A stretch of DNA of 64,000 nucleotides from Lachnospiraceae bacterium (GCA_014804655.1 JAAUZK010000004.1:192450-256449); one strand, 5' to 3'. Positions 27,172 to 36,222 are shown, numbered from the stretch's first letter. The notes: generated by a model not told the origin, from the letters alone. Numbers and translations: made by a program.

Positions 27172-28359
27172 TTACGGAGCTGTCGGATAGAATGTGTCCG
27201 GTATCTTCTCTGTCTTCACGTGATATATATCATACAGATCCGTCATTTCAAGTCCGCATCCCGCCGGATCGTACGATCCGTACAACGCCACGCCACGATC
27301 TGCCGCCATCTGCCTGATCCTCTCCTCCACCTGAAAAGTGACATGAAACTGCTCCTCAGATTCTATGTAATTATACATCATGGGGGAATAGGGTGGCAAG
27401 TATAACATCACTTCCACGCCCTGCGCTTGCAGATAGTCGATCAATCCGTTAAGCAGCGCTACGCTTTCCTCATCCATCTCGTCATAATCCGTCAAACGGT
27501 AGACGACGTGCTCTTCCATAGACTGTCTCGTCAATTCTTCCACTTCACTCACATCCACATCCCGCAGGCTCTTCTGATATGCGATACTGCCGTCGTAATG
27601 CTTCAGATACTGTTCCGCCTCCCAATCCTGTGTGTATGTAACCGCGAAACGTTTATGCGACGGAAGGCAAGTAACGTTGTAGCGGAAATAGTCTAAGGAC
27701 AGCCATTTGTTGTTATTCCTACCGGTACCCGGTTGTGAATGTATATCTGTGCCTGTTATGCCGGCGATCTTTTCCTGTTGCTCCTTTTGCACCATAGCTT
27801 GACCGGTTTCTTCCTTTACATAAGCCGTATCGCCCGACAAATCTTCTGTCGCCGACTCATCGCCTCTATCTTCCAACCCCTCTATCTTTCTCTCCATATA
27901 GACAGCATAGTCCTCCAGCTCTTTCCACCGGTCATTATTATGGCTCGCATTGAAAAGAAACGCATCCACCCCGATAATCATCCTCTCAGGCAGACATCCC
28001 GCCTGATCCAGAATCCCGGCCACCGCCAGAAGATCGTAGATTGTGGACTCCGACAACGCTGTGTTGTAAAAGGAATCCGTATCAAACATCGTATGGTCGA
28101 AATTCATCACCCGGCTGGAACCTGCAACGATCAGCTCTTTCGCCTCCTCCTGCTGCTTCAGACAGGCCAGCAGCAGGCTTCTGTCGTTAAAGTCCGACTC
28201 CTGAAGCCCCATCACATTCATGGAACCTCCCACCATCTGTTCACCGATCTGATCATAGGTCACCCGCAGATATGCATAGGAATCCACATACCAGTTGACC
28301 GCCGCCACCATACACATAAGCGGCAGGATAAATAAAACTGCCTTACACCACTTTTTCAT
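27172..28359 (-). CDS. SGNH-hydrolase-like membrane-anchored protein (DltD-like)
   Basis: This 395-aa protein has a signal-anchor helix (residues 5-24) and an extracytoplasmic SGNH-like domain: LIVAGSSRVMNF (Ser81/82), and YDIYHVKTEKI with Asp377 and His380 near the C-terminus. DltD and AlgJ/AlgX have the same layout and act with MBOAT proteins. A low-complexity charged insert (about 160-215) divides the domain. It is the first gene of the Dlt-like set in transcription order (SGNH, ligase, formyltransferase, carrier, MBOAT). It probably acts in final acyl transfer or editing on the polymer. Confidence 0.77.
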   Translation of the reverse strand: MKKWCKAVLFILPLMCMVAAVNWYVDSYAYLRVTYDQIGEQMVGGSMNVMGLQESDFNDRSLLLACLKQQEEAKELIVAGSSRVMNFDHTMFDTDSFYNTALSESTIYDLLAVAGILDQAGCLPERMIIGVDAFLFNASHNNDRWKELEDYAVYMERKIEGLEDRGDESATEDLSGDTAYVKEETGQAMVQKEQQEKIAGITGTDIHSQPGTGRNNNKWLSLDYFRYNVTCLPSHKRFAVTYTQDWEAEQYLKHYDGSIAYQKSLRDVDVSEVEELTRQSMEEHVVYRLTDYDEMDEESVALLNGLIDYLQAQGVEVMLYLPPYSPMMYNYIESEEQFHVTFQVEERIRQMAADRGVALYGSYDPAGCGLEMTDLYDIYHVKTEKIPDTFYPTAP

Positions 28360-28398
28360 CCGTATACCTCATGTATCTTATAAAGACCCGCGTTCCAC

Positions 28399-30201
28399 TT
28401 AATGATCAAGATGAAACCAGCCTTGTACGCTCTCTTCCTGCAAATTATTATAAGATAGATACAAATATTTCCAAACCATGTCAGAGTACTTCATATCATC
28501 GTAATAAGAAAATATTTCTCCCTCTGCATCCATAACCATTCCGAAACTTCCCGTCACCGGAACCTCGTCCCGCATACGGTTCATATAGCGATAATACGGC
28601 ATCATCTCCACTCCTGCCTTTTCTAACAAAAGCGGAACCAATCCGTTTACGCTGATCACTCCCATATCCTCACTGTCAATATCATAATTTGCCCATATAA
28701 TAAACGGCGTTGCCCGCGCCAAAATCTCCTGCTTAGGAGAATCAATTTCCGCAACTTCCCGTATAAAATTCGGTGCATGATCTCCTACCATACATATGAT
28801 GACGGGCTGTTCTTTCCCGGAATAATACTCTGTAAGTTCCTTAAACGCGATATCGCTGAGACGAACGCAGGAAAGGTATTCGTTCAATTCCTTTTCCAGA
28901 TCGCCGCCGTATCCGGAAACATGAACCAGTGTTTCCTCCGCATCGTTCATCATGTAATCACCGTGATTCTGCATGGTAAGCAAATATGAGAAGATTTTGT
29001 CATGATCGGCTTTTCTGCTCTCATACCATGCGGTCAGATTGTGATAAGCGCCTTCATCCGTCATCCATTCACGTTTTCCATAATACATATAGTTTTCGAA
29101 ATCTTCTTTAAAAAATCTTTCGTCAAATCCCATAGCGGAATAACTTTCTATCCTGTTATAATTTCCGCCGTCCGCCGGATGTGCCGCCATCGTGTAATAT
29201 CCGCACTCCTCCAAATTCGTTACTATGCTGCTCGTACAAGACATATCCAGAACATTAAAGGGCGTAAGTTCACCTAATAAGTAGTTCGTATTACTTGTCA
29301 GCAGCTCAAACTCCGAACGGTTTGTTGCCCCGCCGATCACGGATGTTACCGCATTTCCCCTGATCGCATTGCCCATGCTGTAATAATTTTCCATGTAAGG
29401 TACATCAGTCCGCAGATCACATAAAATCGACAGATCATAAAAGGATTCGTTTAAAATCAGAATGATATCCGGCAGTTCCTCACCGGCACCTTCCTTGTCA
29501 TCCTTATAATCTTCATAATCGGTCAGAAGCTCTTCATCATAACCGTCGGGCTGTGTAATTTTGATATTATTCAAGAATACATTGGCATACACATACAGGG
29601 GATATCCTTCTTCAATACAAGTATTTCTGGACGTCCAATCCCTTAATATCACACCTTGCAGATTCTTTGCGGGAAACGACATTACCCACATCATACACCC
29701 ACCGGCAAGCAAAAGCGCAACTCTGCATATCACAGCTTTTCTCCCGGATATTTTTTCCTCCCCCGCAACAACTCTTTTCTGCAAATAACATAACACAATA
29801 CTGGAACCGTATATGATCAGAACCGCTGTGCCGAAAATCAACGGCGTTTTCTTCAGCAGTAATGTTGTATCCATCACGTGCAGCGCCGTCTTTGCGTTCG
29901 AAATCTCCGCTAAAGTAAATACCTGTCCGTGCAGCGCATATACATAGTCGTTTACCAAAGCCCACACGGCACATGCCGTACTGAATATAAGTCCCGTTAT
30001 CCATGGTGTCGGTGAAAAAGAAGCTATAATACAGTAAACAGCCGTCAATAACAACAGATTGCATAATATATACGCAGGCTTCGTCATTAACAACCTTCTG
30101 GCAACATGGCAGCTCGCCTGCAATGTTATAAAATTGGTATATAGCATTAAAATAATCAAACCGAATAACGCTGCTTTTTTCTTCACTGTCTCTTTCTGCA
30201 T
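28399..30201 (-). CDS. LtaS/MdoB-type phosphoglycerol (or sulfatase-like) transferase
   Basis: The 600-aa protein has five N-terminal membrane helices (to residue 180) and an extracellular alkaline-phosphatase-superfamily domain. PDIILILNESFYDL gives the metal-binding Glu252, IGGATNRSEFELLT gives Thr293 as probable nucleophile, and CMVGDHAPNF near 485 gives the late D-H metal ligands. LtaS-type enzymes use this to move glycerol-phosphate from phosphatidylglycerol to a polymer. Next to the Dlt-like cassette, it suggests a glycerol-phosphate-bearing glycan that is then aminoacylated, as in lipoteichoic acid (inference). Phosphoethanolamine transfer is an alternative. Confidence 0.85.
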   Translation of the reverse strand: MQKETVKKKAALFGLIILMLYTNFITLQASCHVARRLLMTKPAYILCNLLLLTAVYCIIASFSPTPWITGLIFSTACAVWALVNDYVYALHGQVFTLAEISNAKTALHVMDTTLLLKKTPLIFGTAVLIIYGSSIVLCYLQKRVVAGEEKISGRKAVICRVALLLAGGCMMWVMSFPAKNLQGVILRDWTSRNTCIEEGYPLYVYANVFLNNIKITQPDGYDEELLTDYEDYKDDKEGAGEELPDIILILNESFYDLSILCDLRTDVPYMENYYSMGNAIRGNAVTSVIGGATNRSEFELLTSNTNYLLGELTPFNVLDMSCTSSIVTNLEECGYYTMAAHPADGGNYNRIESYSAMGFDERFFKEDFENYMYYGKREWMTDEGAYHNLTAWYESRKADHDKIFSYLLTMQNHGDYMMNDAEETLVHVSGYGGDLEKELNEYLSCVRLSDIAFKELTEYYSGKEQPVIICMVGDHAPNFIREVAEIDSPKQEILARATPFIIWANYDIDSEDMGVISVNGLVPLLLEKAGVEMMPYYRYMNRMRDEVPVTGSFGMVMDAEGEIFSYYDDMKYSDMVWKYLYLSYNNLQEESVQGWFHLDH

Positions 30202-30249
30202 TATTTTTCCTGCTTACCTTCCTATACTCATTCTCCGCAAAAATTGCCT

Positions 30250-32025
30250 CTAACTCTCCTGATTCCCGAAGCTGTAACTAAACAGCACCGGAAACGCTGC
30301 AAACAGCCCATACGCATAGCGGAATTCATTGTACACCGGTGTTGCCAGCATAAGCGTTGCAAGTAGCATAATAAACGGCACATAGATCATGATGCTGCTC
30401 CGCTGATACAGTGTATACGCCATTGCAAACACCATAAGCCATGTGCTGAGTCCCAGACTCCACACTTTATTGTAAAGATCCTGAAATCCTATCAGAAAAT
30501 CGTGCATTCCAAGCTCCGCTTCATAGGTAAAAAGCTTCCTCTGCGTGGTGATCCCGAACGGATTATCCACCATGTAATACTCCCCGTATACATACTCATA
30601 ATCCTTTACATCATAAGCCCAATATCCCGCCGTCTGTCTGACCTGTGCCACCACATACTGCAACGGATTGCGAAGTCCTACTCTGAACCACAATTTGAAA
30701 TATTCCCATTTATTGTCGGCGATGACCTGCTGATCACCGTCGCTGCGTATGAAGTTCTTAACAATGTCAAACAGCCACGGATTATAGTAATCTCCTACCT
30801 CTTCTACCGGCACAACCCTGTCGATCATCGCAACTTCTTCTTCGGTCAGTTCTCCGCCCTTGAGATAAGCGCACAAGATATGCTGTGTGGGCATGGTCAG
30901 CCCTTCGATGGTGTCAGGCGGCTCCACCTGAAGCGCTTTTAATACCGGCCCATGGTAGATCAGATAACACAATAATACTGCCGCCACGCATAGAAACGTT
31001 CTGCGCGGGAAGTGTTGCTTTTGTACTATTTTAACGATCAGCAGGATCAAAGCAGTGCCTGCATATATAAAAACACCGTTACTGCGCAGGACACAGAGCA
31101 GAAAGCCGATGACTACATATCGAATTGCTCTTGCCAGCGAAATTCTCTTTGTGTATCCGGAATACGCACCCCATCTTCCGCCGCCATGTTTATATAATGC
31201 CGCATCCGACGGCGTATCCTCGTCCACGCTCTGCCGTGCCTCGTCCCCTGTGCCTTCCGCATCTAAGTCATATTCCACAGTCATCCACATAAAAAGCAGC
31301 AACGCGGCTGTAAAAAATTCGTCCTTACCCATACAGATCGTCAAAAGGCCATTGATCGGCAGGAACGCATAGAAAGCCACCGCCAGCACCAGCCATAATA
31401 GCCTCGTTCCCCTTTTATAGAGCTGATACAGGAAAAAGGCGAACACCATCGCCATAACAAGCACCTGAACAAAAGTATAAAATGCGGCTCCGCCTATATA
31501 ACTGCCGGAAAACCGATAACCAACCATAAAAAGGCCTTTCAGAATCAGCGTGTGAAAATAAGGATGGTGGTTCGATGCCGCCGCCCATCCCAAAGCCTGC
31601 TCAATCTGCCACACTGCATCGTTATTAAGCCATGTGGGATAATACATCAGATAATAAGGCAGATAACCCAGCAGGCAGACTGCCGTAAACAGAAGATAAA
31701 CATACCATTTCCCCTGCCGCCCCTTCTTTTCGGAAATGCGGGATAGCAGTGGAATCTTTGAAGCAGCCTCAGAAACAATCTCAACCCTGTTTGACAGGAT
31801 CAGACACATTCCAAGGAGCACCCCATAGCTTCCGAACATCCATAGCAAAGCACGCCCCAGATTCTGCAAAATGCTAAGAGATGCCACTTTTTCCAATGCA
31901 CCGAACATAGCCGCCATAGTATAAAACAGCGCAAAAGGGATCAGTATGAGAAACTGCCGCTTATTTGGCATTTTGATTATTTTGTTTTCACTTACTGTAT
32001 GTACTTCCCTTGATTCCCTGCTCAT
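30250..32025 (-). CDS. DUF6020 family membrane protein, GT-C-like
   Basis: This 591-aa polytopic protein has about twelve helices and the DUF6020 feature after the second helix group: YYPTWLNNDAVWQIEQALGW, then NHHPYFHTL. The acidic residue and HHP in this outer loop recall GT-C glycosyltransferases. A low-complexity insertion (around 255-295, DEARQSVDEDTPSD and a glycine run) lies in a loop. I set the start at ATG 32025, because it overlaps the upstream stop as ATGA; a GTG at 32031 is also possible. A paralogue is at 50215-52026. Probable outer-face sugar transferase; not proven. Confidence 0.75.
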   Translation of the reverse strand: MSRESREVHTVSENKIIKMPNKRQFLILIPFALFYTMAAMFGALEKVASLSILQNLGRALLWMFGSYGVLLGMCLILSNRVEIVSEAASKIPLLSRISEKKGRQGKWYVYLLFTAVCLLGYLPYYLMYYPTWLNNDAVWQIEQALGWAAASNHHPYFHTLILKGLFMVGYRFSGSYIGGAAFYTFVQVLVMAMVFAFFLYQLYKRGTRLLWLVLAVAFYAFLPINGLLTICMGKDEFFTAALLLFMWMTVEYDLDAEGTGDEARQSVDEDTPSDAALYKHGGGRWGAYSGYTKRISLARAIRYVVIGFLLCVLRSNGVFIYAGTALILLIVKIVQKQHFPRRTFLCVAAVLLCYLIYHGPVLKALQVEPPDTIEGLTMPTQHILCAYLKGGELTEEEVAMIDRVVPVEEVGDYYNPWLFDIVKNFIRSDGDQQVIADNKWEYFKLWFRVGLRNPLQYVVAQVRQTAGYWAYDVKDYEYVYGEYYMVDNPFGITTQRKLFTYEAELGMHDFLIGFQDLYNKVWSLGLSTWLMVFAMAYTLYQRSSIMIYVPFIMLLATLMLATPVYNEFRYAYGLFAAFPVLFSYSFGNQES

Positions 32026-33161
32026 CCGCACAACCTTGATTTCCTTTGTATCCTGTTAGATTCCGCCCACTCCCGTATCTTCTCGATATAGGATTCCGCC
32101 GTATAATCTGCTGCGCGCTTACGTGCCATCTCACGATAATGCTCCATCTTATCCTGATCTTCCAGAAGCGTCATGATCTGCTGCGCCAGATTTTTCTCCT
32201 CGTCCGTGATATTTTCGGAGGCAAAATCCACGTCAGGGCTCATATTCGGAATCAGAATACCATATTTATCTTCCAGTATCTCTCTCGGACCTGTCATACA
32301 GTCCGTGGCAATCACGGGAAGCCCCATAGACATGGCCTCCACCATGGCATTGGGGAATCCTTCATAATAAGATGTCAACACATACAGGCTTCCCCTTTTC
32401 AGATAGGGATAAGGATTCTTCTTTAGGCCAGTAAAATAGACGGCATCATCAACGCCAAGCCTAACAGCCAACTCTCTGTACTCTGTGAATTCCCCTTTTC
32501 CGATGATCATTAGTTTCACATCCGGCAGCTTCTTATGCACCAGCGCAAAACTTTTCAGAAGATGCCAGAACCCCTTGACCGTATCCTCACGTCCCATGGA
32601 TATAAGAATTCTCCCATCACTCCAAGGCAGCTCAGCCTCCTCCCGCTCGGACAACGCTTTCACTTCCTTCATGTCAAAGGGATTCTGCAGCGTCACTGCT
32701 TTATCGCAATGGTATTTATCCTGTACTTCACGGCAAATGGTCTCCGAACAGCAGATCACTCTGTCCGCGCTCTTACAGAACAGGCGGATCTGTCTCGGAT
32801 TGCCCATATCCATATAGCTTCTGATACCAAGCCACCTGTATCCCCTGCCGCCGGACGCAATATTTGCAAGGTTCGCGGTCGGACCGAAACTATAGGCAAT
32901 GTCGATCTGCTCCCTCTTCTTCAAGCGGCGCAGTTTCCAGCCGCGTTTTAATACATTGATAATCTTACCAAGCTTGTCCGGACGGCTGGGCAGGCGCAGA
33001 TCCGCCACCGGAATGCCTTTGATATCATACGCCACATTACGGGAATCAAAGATGGCGATCTGTACATCAAAATACGGCTGCATAAGCTTCGCAGTCGCCG
33101 CGCATACCTTCTCTAATCCGCCCTGATGCAGGGACGGCACGATCAATAACAGTTTCTTCAT
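32022..33161 (-). CDS. Family 4 glycosyltransferase (GT-B)
   Basis: The 379-aa protein opens LLLIVPSLHQGGLEKVCAAT. The donor half has ILISMGREDTVKGFWHLL near residue 195 and YEGFPNAMVEAMSMGLPVIATD near 275, with the E-x7-E motif. The start and stop are both in 4-base ATGA overlaps: with the upstream GT4 (33158-33161) and the downstream DUF6020 gene (32022-32025). The three genes are therefore a tightly coupled block. Specificity unknown. Confidence 0.88.
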   Translation of the reverse strand: MKKLLLIVPSLHQGGLEKVCAATAKLMQPYFDVQIAIFDSRNVAYDIKGIPVADLRLPSRPDKLGKIINVLKRGWKLRRLKKREQIDIAYSFGPTANLANIASGGRGYRWLGIRSYMDMGNPRQIRLFCKSADRVICCSETICREVQDKYHCDKAVTLQNPFDMKEVKALSEREEAELPWSDGRILISMGREDTVKGFWHLLKSFALVHKKLPDVKLMIIGKGEFTEYRELAVRLGVDDAVYFTGLKKNPYPYLKRGSLYVLTSYYEGFPNAMVEAMSMGLPVIATDCMTGPREILEDKYGILIPNMSPDVDFASENITDEEKNLAQQIMTLLEDQDKMEHYREMARKRAADYTAESYIEKIREWAESNRIQRKSRLCG

Positions 33162-34342
33162 AGCCCCGAACTGTCTCCTCTCTTATAAAACAAGCGATAA
33201 TCCGCCGCCTGCGTCTTTACATCGAATCCGGCTTCCTTCATTCTCTGAAAAGTATTCTGCCGTTCATACTCTGCCGCCTTGGCGATCTGCTCCGCCCACG
33301 CCTCAGCAGGCTGTTCAGTACTCAGGTACGTCACCAGATCTGTTGCCGCAGCCTCGCTCGTGATCGTATCGGACACGAAACATTTAAGCCCTGCCGCCTG
33401 CGCTTCCACCAGCACACCGGGAAGCCCCTCAAAGAAGGAGGGTAACAGAAAAATATCCATGGCCTGATAATAGTCCTGCGGCCGCCTCTGATTGCCAAGG
33501 AATCTGACCTTATCCTCGATTCCCAGCATACGGCACTTCTCCCTGATGTTCTCCTGATCAGGACCTTCTCCCAGCATAAGAAGTACTGCATTCTGTCTGA
33601 TTTCACATAGTTTGGCAAAAATATCGATCAGATAAGGATGATTCTTCTGATAATTAAACCGCCCCACATGTCCGATCACCAGCTCCTCCTTCAGTCCCAA
33701 CCGCTCCCTCACCTGCGCACGCACCTTGGGATCATAAGTAAATTCGACGGCATCAATGGCATTGTAAATGATCTTCACCCTGCCTTCATCCATTGCCGCT
33801 TTCCCGAATACATCTTCTCCGGCAAGCTTGGAACATGCAAAGCAGCAGTCCGCCTTCTGCGCGAGACCTCGTCTGAAGAATCTCGTCGCGATTCCTTTTA
33901 AACCTTTGACCACTCCCGCATTTCTGGCATGTGCCACCGTAACGGGAATCCCGTATTTCTTCGCAATCGGCAGATAAATACCCGCCGTGCTGGTCATGTG
34001 CCCCTGTACCACACGGAACTCATGGTGCTGTCTGAAAAAGTCCCGCACCGCCTTCCTGTAGCTTAAATAATTATATACTTTAAACTTGGGAAGCACATAG
34101 ATATGTCCGCCCAGACTCAGAATTTCTTCGTCGTAAAATTCCGGTTTCCTTTGGTTTACAGCTTCACTAATGCTCCGGTTCATAGCAGAGCTTATGCTCC
34201 AGTTCATAGCTTCGCTATGAACTAGAAAATCAAATTGTATTTCGTTCCTGTCCATCTGCCGGTACAGATCCATGATGCGGCTCTCAGCGCCGCCCAGTCC
34301 CACGCCGCCCAGCACATGCAGAACCCGAATCGCCTCTGACAT
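33158..34342 (-). CDS. Family 4 glycosyltransferase with in-frame palindrome and tandem-repeat insertion
   Basis: This 394-aa EpsF-like GT4 starts IRVLHVLGGVGLGGAESRIMDL. Its donor domain has IGHVGRFNYQKNHPYL near residue 230 and FFEGLPGVLVEAQAAGLKCFVSD near 310. Between FLVHSE and EFYDEEI, where relatives usually have a short loop, it carries two 8-residue repeats and part of a third (about residues 45-64, units AMNWSISS and AMNRSISE). The DNA there contains a 24-bp tandem repeat next to a perfect 8-bp palindrome. The fold is probably intact because the insert lies in a surface loop of the acceptor domain. The gene overlaps its neighbour by ATGA. Confidence 0.87.
   Translation of the reverse strand: MSEAIRVLHVLGGVGLGGAESRIMDLYRQMDRNEIQFDFLVHSEAMNWSISSAMNRSISEAVNQRKPEFYDEEILSLGGHIYVLPKFKVYNYLSYRKAVRDFFRQHHEFRVVQGHMTSTAGIYLPIAKKYGIPVTVAHARNAGVVKGLKGIATRFFRRGLAQKADCCFACSKLAGEDVFGKAAMDEGRVKIIYNAIDAVEFTYDPKVRAQVRERLGLKEELVIGHVGRFNYQKNHPYLIDIFAKLCEIRQNAVLLMLGEGPDQENIREKCRMLGIEDKVRFLGNQRRPQDYYQAMDIFLLPSFFEGLPGVLVEAQAAGLKCFVSDTITSEAAATDLVTYLSTEQPAEAWAEQIAKAAEYERQNTFQRMKEAGFDVKTQAADYRLFYKRGDSSGL
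34151..34222 (-). repeat. Coding palindrome plus 24-bp tandem repeat
   Basis: Inside the GT4 gene, 34187-34210 and 34163-34186 are two diverged 24-bp units, with a 12-bp third part at 34151-34162. The palindrome GTTCATAG-CTTCG-CTATGAAC occupies 34202-34222 and overlaps the first unit. The loop is the same TTCG type as in the non-coding palindromes. It keeps the reading frame. Confidence 0.85.
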
Positions 34343-34407
34343 ATTAATGCCTTTCTATCTTTAACAATTAAATTTCAAGCGTTATATTTCGTGCGTTATT
34401 GTTTAAC

Positions 34408-35328
34408 CTACGCCAACACATCCCCCACCGCGATCTGGCTTACACTCTCGTACCGATCGATCAGTAAGGAACCATCCACCGTACGCACTACCGGCTTGCC
34501 GTCAAATATATCGATCACCTCTCCCGGCGCATAAGCAGAGAAATCGATCATCTCATCAAATGGATGCGCTTCCCATACCGTCACCTTCTCTTCCCCGATC
34601 ATGGCATAAGCCCCCGGAAAAGGAGCCGCAACACCGCGGATCAGGTTGTAGATTTCCCTTGTTCTCGCATGGAAGTCGATCTTGCCATCCGCCGCCGTCC
34701 GTTTATTATACCACGAGTCATAGTCCTTAGACTCCGTGCGTATCACGATATTATCCTCCTCATAAGCCTTCAGCAGTTTCCGGATCAGATTCTTGGAGCA
34801 GATCATGTTCTTATACTGCGCCGTCCGGATGTCATCGTGAGGCGTGATGGAAAACATTTCCGTTGAAAACACATTGGGGCTGTCCGCCTTTTCATCATAG
34901 CGGAACATATTCAGATTGAATCTGGTATCCCCCAGGATAATAGACCAGTTAAGCGGCGACCGCCCTCTGCCGAAAGGAAGATAACCACAGTTCCCATGGA
35001 ATCCGTAGATACCATACTTGAACGCATCCAGAACAGAAGGCGGTATCAGCCTCTGCCATCCCATGGAAATACCAATATCAAATTCATTTTCCTGTATAAA
35101 CTTCTGCGTTTTCTCATCTGTCAGGAAATAACTGTCCGCCTCATGCACCGGAATCCCGTATTTCTCAGTCAGGATCGACAGCCCTTTATACCCAGACACC
35201 TGATTTTTCTTCGTCACCTCCGGGCTGATGGTAATCACCAGATCCACCGGACAAATCTGCTCCTGTATGAAGTTCACAATATTCTCTGAAGTATCCTTTA
35301 CGCCGAATACCACTACTTTGTATTTCAT
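34408..35328 (-). CDS. Formyltransferase family protein (sugar N-formyltransferase-like)
   Basis: This 306-aa protein has an N-terminal formyltransferase domain and a C-terminal OB-like domain (from about 200, RGVAAPFPGAYAMI), as in Fmt and ArnA-N. The core reads YGFHGNCGYLPFGRGRSPLNW with His111; the usual Asn two residues earlier is Gly109. ADSPNVF places Asp149 at the third triad position. The start at ATG 35328 has AGGAGG six bases upstream, better than ATG 35343. It could formylate a 4-amino sugar, such as that made by PglF/PglE or RffA in this locus (inference). The missing Asn means activity is uncertain. Confidence 0.78.
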   Translation of the reverse strand: MKYKVVVFGVKDTSENIVNFIQEQICPVDLVITISPEVTKKNQVSGYKGLSILTEKYGIPVHEADSYFLTDEKTQKFIQENEFDIGISMGWQRLIPPSVLDAFKYGIYGFHGNCGYLPFGRGRSPLNWSIILGDTRFNLNMFRYDEKADSPNVFSTEMFSITPHDDIRTAQYKNMICSKNLIRKLLKAYEEDNIVIRTESKDYDSWYNKRTAADGKIDFHARTREIYNLIRGVAAPFPGAYAMIGEEKVTVWEAHPFDEMIDFSAYAPGEVIDIFDGKPVVRTVDGSLLIDRYESVSQIAVGDVLA

Positions 35329-35468
35329 CTTATTCCTCCTCATCCTTCCGTCTTCCGATTTTCCAGTTTATGACCACTCAGTAACATAATAAATTCTCGG
35401 GACTATTGTTTTATATCAATACCGGCATAAATCGTTGTTTGCCCCCAAATTTGATTTCTCTGTAAAAT

Positions 35469-36194
35469 TCATGCGTCCTCTTTATTAACTTTATCTATCG
35501 TAAAAATAATTTCCGACTTTCCAGCCGCATCATCATATGTACTGCAATAAGTCTCAAACCCAAGCATATTTTTCTTTGTATTCTCATCTATTTTCAAATT
35601 CTCAATATTCCTTATATGCGAAAGCAGCTTTTCTTTTTTATATAGCTTGTCACTATGACCGCAAAGATATAAGTCAAAAGGCAGCTCCATAGTCGACCTA
35701 ATTGTCTCATATAAATGTTCCATTGACAAGGAGCCATAATTAAACAGCCACAGACATTCATTTAAGGCATCCCCGGCGATCAGAATCTGCTCCTCCGGTA
35801 TGATAAAACCGACAGAACCTTTCGTATGTCCGATTAGGGGAACGACATCAATATTGAGATCGCCTAATGAAATTCGCTGTCCTGTTTCTATTTCTTTCAA
35901 ATTATAAGGTTTGCGATCCTTTTCCTCAAAATGCCTGATCAAATCCCATTCCTCTTTCAGTGCATAGACCGTCTCGAATCTGTAGTTTCCTCCGATATGA
36001 TCCGGATGTCCGTGGCTGTTGATCACAATATATGGCGTAGAAATATTTTCTTCCACAAATGCGCGAAGATCGCGCCTGCCGTAGCCGGTATCTATCAATA
36101 CCGCCAGCTCACTCCCTTTAATGAGAGTGCAGTATACTCCGTTGTCTTCTGCAATCTGCCAGATGTTATCACGTATTTCTGTATATTCGTACAT
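35469..36194 (-). CDS. Metallo-beta-lactamase fold hydrolase
   Basis: The 241-aa protein has the two-metal site SHGHPDHIGG (His61, His63, Asp65, His66), GHTKGSVGF (His123), AGDAL (Asp142) and CGHSDKLY (His180). These are all ligands of a glyoxalase II-like MBL enzyme. ATG 36194 has GGAGGAG upstream, so the frame extension to 36248 is not used. It is cytosolic. Its job among polysaccharide genes is unclear: possibilities include thioester hydrolysis or a passenger gene. Its base composition is more AT-rich than that of its neighbours. Confidence 0.85.
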   Translation of the reverse strand: MYEYTEIRDNIWQIAEDNGVYCTLIKGSELAVLIDTGYGRRDLRAFVEENISTPYIVINSHGHPDHIGGNYRFETVYALKEEWDLIRHFEEKDRKPYNLKEIETGQRISLGDLNIDVVPLIGHTKGSVGFIIPEEQILIAGDALNECLWLFNYGSLSMEHLYETIRSTMELPFDLYLCGHSDKLYKKEKLLSHIRNIENLKIDENTKKNMLGFETYCSTYDDAAGKSEIIFTIDKVNKEDA

Positions 36195-36222
36195 GTTATC
36201 TCCTCCACGTTTAATATATGAT

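Noticed and set aside
22702-28359. Ordinary dlt operon for teichoic acid D-alanylation
   Set aside because: The order differs from dltABCD, a formyltransferase is included, and the genes lie inside a glycan locus. D-alanine remains possible as the activated amino acid, but the simple label would hide the difference.
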